From positions 2,164,962-2,228,961 of the forward strand of contig NC_008278.1 of NCBI RefSeq assembly GCF_000058485.1: a stretch of 64,000 nt of DNA, written 5' to 3'. Source of the DNA: Frankia alni ACN14a (GTDB taxonomy: Bacteria > Actinomycetota > Actinomycetes > Frankiales > Frankiaceae). Of this stretch, positions 53,200 through 61,411 are shown in pieces. The notes beneath the pieces are model-generated. The model was given only the letters and a program-made list of their open reading frames with translations, was not told the DNA's origin and searched no databases. The number at the start of each line of letters is the position of its first letter. Position 1 is the first letter of the stretch. The translations under genes were made by a program, and so were the position numbers.

Positions 53200-54270
53200 A
53201 TGGTGAGGCGGACGATGACCGACCACACGCGGCGCGGTGCTGCGCGGTCGGCTGCTCCGTCCGCGGGGGCGCCGTCCGCGGGGGCGCTGCGGGTCGGGGT
53301 CGTCGGCCCGGTGGGGCTCGACGACTTCGCCGACAACATCGTCGACTGCCTGCCCGATCTGGGGGTGCACGCGGTGGCGCTGGGCCCGGCGGTCCCGCTG
53401 CCTCGCCGGCGCTGGCTCGCCGGCGCGGCGCTGGTGGCGCGCACCGTCTCCGAGCGGCCGGACCAGCTTCATCAGCGCCGCCTCGTCGACCGGGTCGAGC
53501 GGGAGAACCTCGACGTGGTGCTCTCGGCCGATGCCCGCCTGCTGCCCTCGACCGTGCGGGCGCTGCGCCGGCGGGGGGTCCGGGTGGGCCTGTGGTTCCC
53601 GGACGCGGTGGTGAACCTGGGCCGCCAGTACCTGCTGATGGGGGACTACGACGCGCTGTTCCTCAGCGACCCGCTGCTGACCCGCCGACTGTCGGACGTC
53701 CTCGACCTGCCCGCCCGCTACCTGCCCGAGGCCTGCAACCCGGCGCGCCACCGTCCACCCGCGGCGGTGGCCGACGAGGCGCATGCGGTGTTCGTCGGCA
53801 ACACCTACGGGGTGCGGGTCCGGCTCGTCCACCAGCTCCTCGACGCCGGGATCGCCGTGCGGCTGTACGGCCCGCCGCCGCCGCGCTGGCTGCGCGATCC
53901 GCGGGTGCTGGCCTGCCACACCGGCCGCTTCGTCACCGGGGCCGAGAAGGCCGCCGTCTTCCGCGGCGCCCTCGCCGTGATCAACGCGCTGCACCCGGCG
54001 GAGATGGAGAGCGTGAACTGCCGCCTGTTCGAGGCGACCGCCTGCGGTGCGACCGTGGTCTGCGAACGGCGCGCGGCGCTGCCCGACCTGTTCACCGAGG
54101 AGCGGGAGATCCTCGGCTTCACCGACTTCGCCGAGCTGACGGACCATCTGAAACGCTGCGCCGCCGACCGGGCCGGCGCCCGGGCGCTGGGCGACGCCGC
54201 CCGCGCGCGCAGCCACCGCGACCACACCTACCAACAGCGGCTCGACACTCTCCTTGGCGACCTGCTGTGA
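53200..54270 (+). CDS. Glycosyltransferase with CgeB-like domain
   Basis: 356 residues. Midway FVGNTYGVRVRLVHQLLDAG and further on ALHPAEMESVNCRLFEATACGATVVCE place it with CgeB-type GT-B proteins (spore-coat maturation, glycosyltransferase family 1-like). Function unclear; glycan assembly is inferred from the neighbours. ATG at 53200 follows GGAAGG. The stop overlaps the next gene as GTGA. Confidence 0.78.
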   Translation: MVRRTMTDHTRRGAARSAAPSAGAPSAGALRVGVVGPVGLDDFADNIVDCLPDLGVHAVALGPAVPLPRRRWLAGAALVARTVSERPDQLHQRRLVDRVERENLDVVLSADARLLPSTVRALRRRGVRVGLWFPDAVVNLGRQYLLMGDYDALFLSDPLLTRRLSDVLDLPARYLPEACNPARHRPPAAVADEAHAVFVGNTYGVRVRLVHQLLDAGIAVRLYGPPPPRWLRDPRVLACHTGRFVTGAEKAAVFRGALAVINALHPAEMESVNCRLFEATACGATVVCERRAALPDLFTEEREILGFTDFAELTDHLKRCAADRAGARALGDAARARSHRDHTYQQRLDTLLGDLL

Positions 54271-55217
54271 TCGCCCGGCACCGCGGGCGGCCAAGCTCCG
54301 CCGACCGGGCCAGCTCGGCTGACGTGACCGGCTCCGCCGACCGGACCTGTCGCGCCGGGCTGCTGCTGCGGGCCAAGATCTCGACGGCCGGACTGCTGAC
54401 GAGCCCGGCCGCGGGGGCGGTCGTGAGCGCCGCCACCCGTAACCGGATCCGCCATCACGGCGTCCGCTTCGACGTCACCGATGCGGTGTTCACCCCGCGG
54501 CAGCGGGCGGCACTGTTCTGGCGGCTCTACGAGACCGCCGAGATCGGGATGATCCACCGGTACGTGGGCCCCGCGGAGACCGTCGTCGAGCTCGGCGCGA
54601 GCCTCGGCATCACCGGCGCCCACATCGCCAGCCGCCTGGCTCCCGGCTCCCGCCTCGTCTGCGTCGAGGCCCACCCCGGCCTCGCCGCGGGCCTGCGGCG
54701 GCGGCTGGAGCCGCACACCGCCCACCTCACCCTCGACGTCGCCGCGTTGGCGATCACCGGTCGACCCGGCCCGGTCCTGTTCGACCTCGGCGCCACCACC
54801 CTCGGCTCACGTCTGCGCGACCCCGCCGCCACCACCACGGCACCCGCCACCACCACGGCACCCGCCACCACCACGGCACCCGCCACCGCCGCGCACGCCG
54901 CCATCGGGATCAGCGCGGTCCCAGTCGCCGGCGGGCCGGTGGCCGTGCCGGGGACGACACTGCGCCACCTGCTGGCCGACCGCCGGATCGACGCGTTCGA
55001 CCTCGTCAGCGACATCGAGGGAGCCGAGGCGTCCTTCCTGCTGGGCGATCCCGGCGCGCTCGACGGCTGCCGTCGCGCCGTCCTCGAACTGCACGACACG
55101 GTCTTCGCCGGCCGCCGTGTCACCGCCGACGACCTGCTCGCCGCCGCCCGGGGACTCGGCTTCCGCGTCCTGCGCCGCCGCGGCGCCGTCGTCGCCCTCA
55201 CCCGCGACCCCGTCTGA
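54267..55217 (+). CDS. FkbM family methyltransferase (copy 2) with repeat insertion
   Basis: 316 residues. Motif I is VVELGASLGITGAH (about residue 106, with Leu in place of the usual Val-Gly pattern) and the second motif is LVSDIEGAEASFLLGD (about 247). Between them, about residues 188-208, lies an insertion of TTTAPA repeats from an 18-base tandem repeat. The SDIEG motif has Ser in place of the common KIDxEG lysine, so activity is uncertain. Last gene of the plus operon; GTG start coupled to the upstream stop. Confidence 0.75.
   Translation: MIARHRGRPSSADRASSADVTGSADRTCRAGLLLRAKISTAGLLTSPAAGAVVSAATRNRIRHHGVRFDVTDAVFTPRQRAALFWRLYETAEIGMIHRYVGPAETVVELGASLGITGAHIASRLAPGSRLVCVEAHPGLAAGLRRRLEPHTAHLTLDVAALAITGRPGPVLFDLGATTLGSRLRDPAATTTAPATTTAPATTTAPATAAHAAIGISAVPVAGGPVAVPGTTLRHLLADRRIDAFDLVSDIEGAEASFLLGDPGALDGCRRAVLELHDTVFAGRRVTADDLLAAARGLGFRVLRRRGAVVALTRDPV
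54828..54890. repeat. 18-base tandem repeat in FkbM gene
   Basis: About three copies of GCCACCACCACGGCACCC in frame. The repeat length equals that in the flippase gene at 46842 but the sequence differs. Confidence 0.85.
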
Positions 55218-55406
55218 TCCTGCGGTTCCGCGGAACCGTCCCGGTGCGGCGCAGACGCCAGCGCCGTGCGACGCGGCCGCGCGAACTTCCCGCTACGCAG
55301 ACCGGCGACGAACGCCGCCCACTCTCGCAGCTCGAACAGCAACGCGGCCCCCGCCGGACCCCGGCCGTGGCGCACCGCCCCCCCGGGCCCTGCGAGCCTC
55401 GGACGT

Positions 55407-56288
55407 TCAGCTTCGCCAGGTGGACCAGCGGGCGGCTCGGGGTTCGTCGGGGAGCAGGCTGTCGGGCGGCGGGATGCGACCCAGCCCGTCGCGCAGCCCG
55501 TGCAGCGCGCAGCGCAGGCGGACGGTGCCGCCGCCGCGGACGGCGCCGGCCGCGGCGAGCCGGGGCAGCACCGCGACCAGCAGCCAGGCCGTCGTCAGCG
55601 CCACCTGCGGCGGCCGGGCGTGCAGGCGGGCGAACCACAGCCGGTTGCGCACGGTGTAGTAGGTGTAGCCGTCACCGGGAACCGTCCCGCCGCCGGCGTG
55701 CCAGGACTGGGCCGGGCTGACCAGTACCCGCCAGCCGGCCGCCCGGGCTCGGCGGCACAGGTCGAGATCCTCGTAGACGAGGAAGAAGCGGGTCTGCATC
55801 GGCGCGTCGCGCAGGCACGCCGCCCGGATGAACATCGTCGCCCCCGTCACCCACGGCACCTCGTCGGCTCCGTCCGTGGGGACGCGCCGGCGGCGGGGCA
55901 CGGTGAGCACGGGGGTGAGCCCGTCCGCCCCGGGGTGCAGCCCGCCCGCGTTGACCAGGGTCGGGCCGACGATCCCCACGCCGGGGCGGGCCAGCAGGTC
56001 CAGGCAGGCGTCGACCGTGGCCGCCGTCAGGTGGACGTCGTTGTTGAGCAGCAGATAGGCCTGCGCCGACGGGTCGGCGGCGCAGCCGTGCCGGAAGCCG
56101 CCGCCGAAGCCCAGGTTGCCGGCCGGGACGAGCCACGACACCCCCGGATCGAGCCCGGCCGGGCGGGGGCGCCCGTCGTTCGCCACCACGACGATCCCGG
56201 CGATCCGGGTCAGGGCGGTGAGCGCGGCGGCGAGCTCCACCGTCGGCGTGACGGGTCCCCAGTGGACGATGACCGCGGTCGCCTTCAC
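55407..56288 (-). CDS. Glycosyltransferase family 2, rhamnosyltransferase-like (second of a pair)
   Basis: 293 residues starting VKATAVIVHWGPVTPTVELAA, with GFGGGFRHG, LLLNNDVHLT, and VYEDLDLCRRARAAGWR. It is strongly similar to the transferase at 39133-40011 along its whole length, so one is probably a duplicate. Last gene of the right-hand minus operon; its GTG overlaps the upstream stop. The convergent gap with the plus operon (55218-55406) holds no supported gene. Confidence 0.85.
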   Translation of the reverse strand: MKATAVIVHWGPVTPTVELAAALTALTRIAGIVVVANDGRPRPAGLDPGVSWLVPAGNLGFGGGFRHGCAADPSAQAYLLLNNDVHLTAATVDACLDLLARPGVGIVGPTLVNAGGLHPGADGLTPVLTVPRRRRVPTDGADEVPWVTGATMFIRAACLRDAPMQTRFFLVYEDLDLCRRARAAGWRVLVSPAQSWHAGGGTVPGDGYTYYTVRNRLWFARLHARPPQVALTTAWLLVAVLPRLAAAGAVRGGGTVRLRCALHGLRDGLGRIPPPDSLLPDEPRAARWSTWRS

Positions 56289-57124
56289 GCCCGGGCCTGC
56301 CGCAGGGCGACCGGCTGGTCCGGCGGCCGGGCGGCGGTCGGGACGGCCAGGGTCGACCAGGGCGCGACCACCAGCGGGCGGCGCCGCGCGGGCGGGATGT
56401 CCGCGTCGACGACGCGGTAGTCGTGGCGGGCGAGCAGCGCGCCGACCGCCTCGGCGTTCGGCGTCGCGACCTCGCAGATCAGCACCGGGCGCACCGCGGC
56501 GAGCAGATGGTTGGCGCCCGCGAGCACCGCCCGTTCGGCCCCCTCCACGTCGATCTTGACCACGTCGGGGGCCGGCAGGTCGGCGAGCAGGCCGTCGAGG
56601 GTGACGGTCGGGACCAGGTGCGTCGTACGCACTCCGCCCGCCTGGCTGCCGCCGAAGCCGGCGAGGTGGCTCGTCGCCCGGCTGCGGCGGGCCACCTGGA
56701 AACGTCCGACGCCGCTGGACGCGCCGACCGCCGCGGGCAGGATCTCCACCGCCGCCTGCTCCCGCGCTGGACCGGCGCCGCGGGCGGACAGCCGGGCCGA
56801 GCGACGCAGCAGGCTGACCAGCCACGTGTCCGGTTCGATTGCGACGACGGTTCCGCCGGGCGCGGCCGCCCGCGCCGCGGTGAACGTGAACAGGCCCAGG
56901 TTCGCGCCGACGTCCCACACGATGTGGCCGGGCCGGATCACCTCGGCGACGAGACCGGTGAGCATCGGATCGACGCGGGCGAGGCTCGGCCGCAGGTACT
57001 TCAACCCGCCCTCGCTGGACACGTAGATCCGGCTGGTCCGGTACGGCGGCGGCAGCCGGCGGGGCAGCACCACCCGGTGGGTGAGCTGCTCGGCGAGGCG
57101 ACGCGCGGGCGGCCGGTGCGGCAC
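56285..57124 (-). CDS. FkbM family methyltransferase (copy 3)
   Basis: 279 residues with VWDVGANLGLFTF (about residue 66), VVAIEPDTWLVSLL and VKIDVEGAERAVLAGA (about 190). GTG at 57124 follows AGGAGGG by 6 bases, the best ribosome site in the operon, though the upstream gene ends 50 bases earlier. The open frame continues upstream for hundreds of codons but that part is a shadow of the heparinase-like gene. Confidence 0.83.
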   Translation of the reverse strand: MPHRPPARRLAEQLTHRVVLPRRLPPPYRTSRIYVSSEGGLKYLRPSLARVDPMLTGLVAEVIRPGHIVWDVGANLGLFTFTAARAAAPGGTVVAIEPDTWLVSLLRRSARLSARGAGPAREQAAVEILPAAVGASSGVGRFQVARRSRATSHLAGFGGSQAGGVRTTHLVPTVTLDGLLADLPAPDVVKIDVEGAERAVLAGANHLLAAVRPVLICEVATPNAEAVGALLARHDYRVVDADIPPARRRPLVVAPWSTLAVPTAARPPDQPVALRQARA

Positions 57125-57174
57125 GGTGCCCTCCTGGCGGGTGTGGTCGGCGCGGTCCGCCGTCGCGGGGATGG

Positions 57175-59232
57175 TCAGCGCGGCGGGTCGGCGTCGGTGT
57201 CGGCGCCGCGCGGCGCGGCGAGCGGCCGCGGGGTGCCCCGGGGATGCGGGACGGCGAGCTGCGGCGCGGTGGCCGTCCGGCCAGGGGCGGTGGACCGGTC
57301 GACGGGGTGGGCCTCGGCGCGGGCGGTCAGCGTCGCGTGCAGGTCGACGGGCAGCTCGGCGTCCACCCGGAACTCGGCGGTGGGGGCGGGGACCGTTCGT
57401 TCCCAGCCGGTTGCTCGCCGGGTCGTGCGCACGTGCCACCGGCCGGGGCCGCCGGCGCGCAGCAGCAGGCGCCGCCCGGCCGGGGTGGTGACGTCGAGGG
57501 CGGCGGGCTCGGGTGGGCCGCCGGGATCGGGCCGGCGGGCGGCGGCCAGCGTCACCCCGGGTGCGAAGTGGAACAGCACGGCAAGCTGGTGTCGGCCGCC
57601 GCCGCTGATCCGGTCGGTGACGGTGAGGCCGTCCGCGTCGAGCCGCCAGGTGCGCCAGTGGACGGGCCGGCCCGGCAGGTGGCGGTAGCCGTCGTGCCCG
57701 GCGGTCAGGGTCGCCACCCCGTCGCGGTGGCGCAGGGTGACCAGGGTGGGGCGGGCGCGGCGGCCCGCGCGGAACGCTCCCCAGACCTCGGTCGAATCGA
57801 CGCCGTCGATGGTGACGGTGCTGTGGGCGGCGGAGCCGCGCTCGGCGTCGCGGCGTTGCCCGGGGGCGTAGGTCGAGGTGCCCACGTCGACGAGCAGCGG
57901 GCGGTCGTCCAGCCACAGCAGGAAGCCGAGGGTGTCCGCGTGCGCGTGCGCCGGCAGGTCGTCGGGGCAGGGCAGGCCGACGTCCGCGAGCAGATGCCAG
58001 CCACCGGCCGTGAGCGCCGCCAGCCCGCTGTCCGCCAGCAGCAGGCCGCCGGACCGGCCCCAACCCCCCGCGCCCGCGGCGGCCGGCACGCCGGGCCGGC
58101 CGGGAACGCCGGCGAGGCTGGTGATGCCGGTGGAGCTGGTGTTGCGGGTGATGCGGGTGGAGCTGGTGGCGTCGGCGAGGCCGGTGGCGCGGTCGGACGG
58201 GTCCACCTCGGGGCCGGGCGGGGGTGGCTGCGCCGGGACCGAGGGCAGCAGTCGGCGCAGCAGCTCGGGACGCACCGCAAACCCGTCGTTGAGCAGCGGC
58301 ACCGTGCCGTCCGGACCGAGCACCGCGCCGAGCCAGGCCCGCATGCGGGTGATCGCGTCGAACAGCTCGGTCGGCACGGCCCACCCGCCCGCGGCGAGCA
58401 ACCCGGCGACGTCGTCGAGGTCGGCGAGCACCTGGCAGTGGTAGGACGGAGACCGCTCGTAGTGGCCTCCGTCGTCGAGCACCTGTCGGCGCGTCTCGCG
58501 CACGAGCTGGTCGACCCGGCGGTGCAGCCCGCTCGGGTCGTCGGCGGCCACCGCCAGTGCGATCAGAGCCTTGATGTTCTTCACCAGGTGGTTGCCCCCG
58601 ACGTCGGTCTCCAGGTGGATCCGCAGGAACGACCGGTGGACGCCCAGATCGGCGCGCAGCACGTCCCGCGCGGGGGTGTCTCGGGCCAGCATCGGGCCGA
58701 GCGCGCACAGCGTCCAGGCTCGCAGCGAGGCGACGTAGGGCGACCAGGCCACCGGATGACCGACGGCCACCGCCGTGCGCCAGCCGAGGTAGAGCCGCGC
58801 GAACAGGGCACGCTCCCGATCGCCGCCGGGCGCCAGCGCCCACGCCCAGTCCCAGTAGTGCAGGTGGTAACGCCACAGCAGCGGGGCTCCGGCCTGTTCC
58901 CAGTCCCAGCCCGCCAGATCGTCGTCCACGTCGCCGACGGGGTCGAGCGGGTCGGCGTGACCGAGCCGGCGGGCATGGCCGAGCAGGGTCAGCCGGCCGA
59001 GGGCGAGCTCGTCGACGGTCGGCCCCGCGGGTGGGCACGTCTCGTCCACGGCGACGAACCCGGCCGGCCACGACCCCGACGACGGGCGGCCGCGCAGCAT
59101 CGTCACGGCCAGGCGGGGATGGCGGCGCAGCACGGCGCGCTGTCCGCGCAGCCGGGCGCGGGCGGCGACCTGACGTGGTCGCAGGCGTGCGACGGTGCGC
59201 AGGTAGCGAGCGAGATCCGTCGACGGGTTCAT
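57175..59232 (-). CDS. Heparinase II/III-like protein (polysaccharide lyase fold)
   Basis: 685 residues. N-terminal helical region (LRPRQVAARARLR, PLLWRYHLHYWDWAWAL, GGNHLVKNIKALIALAVAA) and C-terminal beta region (LPAHAHADTLGFLLWLDDRP, AAHSTVTIDG) fit the heparinase II/III family, often found in surface-glycan operons of Gram-positive and Gram-negative bacteria. A Ser/Thr/Gly-rich linker interrupts it near residues 345-380. No signal peptide is seen, so it may act inside, or modify rather than cleave. ATG at 59232 overlaps the upstream stop. Confidence 0.82.
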   Translation of the reverse strand: MNPSTDLARYLRTVARLRPRQVAARARLRGQRAVLRRHPRLAVTMLRGRPSSGSWPAGFVAVDETCPPAGPTVDELALGRLTLLGHARRLGHADPLDPVGDVDDDLAGWDWEQAGAPLLWRYHLHYWDWAWALAPGGDRERALFARLYLGWRTAVAVGHPVAWSPYVASLRAWTLCALGPMLARDTPARDVLRADLGVHRSFLRIHLETDVGGNHLVKNIKALIALAVAADDPSGLHRRVDQLVRETRRQVLDDGGHYERSPSYHCQVLADLDDVAGLLAAGGWAVPTELFDAITRMRAWLGAVLGPDGTVPLLNDGFAVRPELLRRLLPSVPAQPPPPGPEVDPSDRATGLADATSSTRITRNTSSTGITSLAGVPGRPGVPAAAGAGGWGRSGGLLLADSGLAALTAGGWHLLADVGLPCPDDLPAHAHADTLGFLLWLDDRPLLVDVGTSTYAPGQRRDAERGSAAHSTVTIDGVDSTEVWGAFRAGRRARPTLVTLRHRDGVATLTAGHDGYRHLPGRPVHWRTWRLDADGLTVTDRISGGGRHQLAVLFHFAPGVTLAAARRPDPGGPPEPAALDVTTPAGRRLLLRAGGPGRWHVRTTRRATGWERTVPAPTAEFRVDAELPVDLHATLTARAEAHPVDRSTAPGRTATAPQLAVPHPRGTPRPLAAPRGADTDADPPR

Positions 59233-60410
59233 GCGCCGACCGGTCCCCTCGCGGCGCCGGCTGGTCCGACCGGACGGGCGGGGAGGGTGCGCTGCGGGGG
59301 CACCGGTGCTGCCCGCCTGGCGCCCGGCGCGGCCTGCGCGGCTGCGCTGTCCCTGCCGGATGCACCGGTACTGCTGGTACTGCTGGTACTGCCAGGGGTG
59401 CCGGTGCGGCCGAGTGCGCCGACGGTGAGTTCGTACCAGGCGTAGTAGAGGCAGAACAGCAGCCCCTGCCGACCGTCGCGCCAGCCGGCCCGCAGCAGGT
59501 ACATGTAGCAGAACAGGGCCGCCGGTTTCGCCGGGACGAGCGGGAGGACGACCTCCTTGGCGACGGTGCGACCCAGCGGGCGGGTCGAGCCGCCGGGATG
59601 ACGGATCTCGCTGCGGATGCGGGAGATCCGCTCGCGCAGGGCCGGCTGGGCCGCGCGGCGCTGCGCCTCCAGCTCGGCGTAGCGCACGTGCTTGTGCAGC
59701 CAGGCGGCGAGGCCCTTGCGGTCCTCGTCGATCAGGTCGGCAGCCAGGCGCGCGACCGGACCGGCCACGATGGCCCGCTCGCCGTAGCTGACACTGGCGT
59801 CGAAGGAGGCGGCCCGCCGGTCGAGCAGACGGGCCTGCCAGCTGTTGGCATACCACCCGCTGTGGGCGATCCACCGGCCGTCGAACACGAGCCGGCGCCG
59901 CTGGCTGAAGGCGGCGCTGTCCTCCGTGCCCAGCCGTCGGGCGATCTCCGTGGCGAGCTCGGTCGAGACCCATTCGTCGCTGTCGAGGAAGAACACCCAG
60001 TCGTGGCTGACCTCCGGGGACATCATGGCCCGCTGACGCTGGCCCGCGTAGCCCTGCCAGGGGATGTGCCAGACCGTGGCGCCGGCGCGACGCGCGAGCT
60101 CGACCGTGCCGTCGGTCGAGCCGGAGTCGACGACGACGACCTGCGCGCACCAGCCGACAGAGCGGACCGCCCGGACGATGTTCGGTGCCTCGTCGCGGGC
60201 GAGGATGATCGCGGTCACCGGAACGGATCCCGGCGCGGGCACCGGGCCGACGGAGTGCTCCCCGGCGGCCCTGTCCACGCCGGCCCTGTCCACGCCGGCC
60301 GCTGCGTCCTGCCGGGCGGTGTCGTAGGGGACGGGCCAGCCCGAGCCGTCGCGGGCGGGCGGGGCCGGCCCACGGGAGTCGGCGGTGAGCGGCTGGCTTC
60401 GGGCGATCAC
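59229..60410 (-). CDS. Glycosyltransferase family 2, KdtX/WaaE-like
   Basis: 393 residues. After about 60 low-complexity residues comes VTAIILARDEAPNIVRAVRS, VVDSGSTDGTVEL and FFLDSDEWV (GT-A donor motif). The middle (YGERAIVAGPVARLAADLI) and WLHKHVRYAELEAQRR match LPS-core-type GT2 enzymes that add a first sugar. The tail is Thr/Ser/Pro-rich. GTG at 60410 overlaps the upstream gene. Confidence 0.82.
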   Translation of the reverse strand: MIARSQPLTADSRGPAPPARDGSGWPVPYDTARQDAAAGVDRAGVDRAAGEHSVGPVPAPGSVPVTAIILARDEAPNIVRAVRSVGWCAQVVVVDSGSTDGTVELARRAGATVWHIPWQGYAGQRQRAMMSPEVSHDWVFFLDSDEWVSTELATEIARRLGTEDSAAFSQRRRLVFDGRWIAHSGWYANSWQARLLDRRAASFDASVSYGERAIVAGPVARLAADLIDEDRKGLAAWLHKHVRYAELEAQRRAAQPALRERISRIRSEIRHPGGSTRPLGRTVAKEVVLPLVPAKPAALFCYMYLLRAGWRDGRQGLLFCLYYAWYELTVGALGRTGTPGSTSSTSSTGASGRDSAAAQAAPGARRAAPVPPQRTLPARPVGPAGAARGPVGA

Positions 60411-61411
60411 AGCGCCGGTTCCTTCGCATCGAGCAGCCAGGTGAAGTAGTCCACGGGATCGAACGGGTTGCCGGGTTCGGGCTGCGGGGTCAGCGTGAGC
60501 GCGGCGTGCATCGCCGCCGCGAGGTCGTCGGCGGACTCGTCCCGGTACGGCACGAGCACCGGACCGGCGACCTCCGCGTTGTGCCCGGTGCCGCGGGCGA
60601 TCACGGGCACACCGGCCAGCCGGGCCTCGGCGAGGGGATAGCCGAAGGACTCCGCCGTCGTCGGGTACAGCAGGGCGCCGGCCCGTCGCTGGTGGCCGCG
60701 CAGGGCGTCCGGGGTGAGCCGCCCGACGAAGCGCAGCGACCGGCAGGCGGCGAGACCCTGCTCCCGGGCCTCCTCGTCGGTCGCCGTGACCACGATCGAC
60801 ACCGACGCGCCGGTCTGCTGGGCGACCATCGCGGCGGCGGTGTCGGCGAGGCGCAGCAGCCGGCCCATCGGCTTGAACGAGGCGAACAGCACCGGGCACA
60901 GGATCGCCCCGCGGACGCGTTCGTCTTCGCCGGGCCTCGCTGGCTGCGGGGACAGCGGGTGGGGCCGGACGACCAGGCGGTCGCCGAGGCGCGGCAGGGC
61001 GGTGCGGACCCGTTCGGCCATCGACGACGCCGGCACGACGACGACGTCGGCGCGACGGGCGAGCAGGCGCACGACCGGCGCGGCTCGGGCGATGTCGGCG
61101 GGCAGCCCGCGGGGCAGTGCCCGAACCTCGGCCGGTGTGAGGAAGTGCAGCGCGTTGCGCAGCAGCACCCAGCGTTCGCCCCGGGTGGCGAGGTACCCGA
61201 CGTTGTTCAGGGCGACGGTGCGCCGGTAGCGGCCGAGGCGTTCGCGGCGGGCAAGCCAGCTCGGCGCGACGCGCCGGCCGCGGCCGATCAGGCGGACGCC
61301 GGCGCCGGGGCGCGGTGCCAGGAACCCGTCGAGCTCGGTCAGGAACCGCAACGCGCCGCCCATCTGCGCCCCCGCGCAGTCGACGAGAACCGGGCCGCTC
61401 GCCCCGCTCAC
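60407..61411 (-). CDS. Glycosyltransferase, GT4-like (second VDCAGA-type)
   Basis: 334 residues beginning VSGASGPVLVDCAGAQMGG, with RYRRTVALNNVGYLATRGER, ASSMAERVRTALPRLGDRLV and ESFGYPLAEARLAGVPVIARG. It is the paralogue of the gene at 34423-35448. GTG at 61411 overlaps the stop of the fusion gene. Confidence 0.82.
   Translation of the reverse strand: MSGASGPVLVDCAGAQMGGALRFLTELDGFLAPRPGAGVRLIGRGRRVAPSWLARRERLGRYRRTVALNNVGYLATRGERWVLLRNALHFLTPAEVRALPRGLPADIARAAPVVRLLARRADVVVVPASSMAERVRTALPRLGDRLVVRPHPLSPQPARPGEDERVRGAILCPVLFASFKPMGRLLRLADTAAAMVAQQTGASVSIVVTATDEEAREQGLAACRSLRFVGRLTPDALRGHQRRAGALLYPTTAESFGYPLAEARLAGVPVIARGTGHNAEVAGPVLVPYRDESADDLAAAMHAALTLTPQPEPGNPFDPVDYFTWLLDAKEPAL

Noticed and set aside
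57175-60429. A 1084-codon continuous frame that seems to fuse the heparinase-like protein with upstream sequence
   Set aside because: The upstream part is out of frame with the real GT2 gene; the ATG at 59232 with a 4-base overlap is the proper start.
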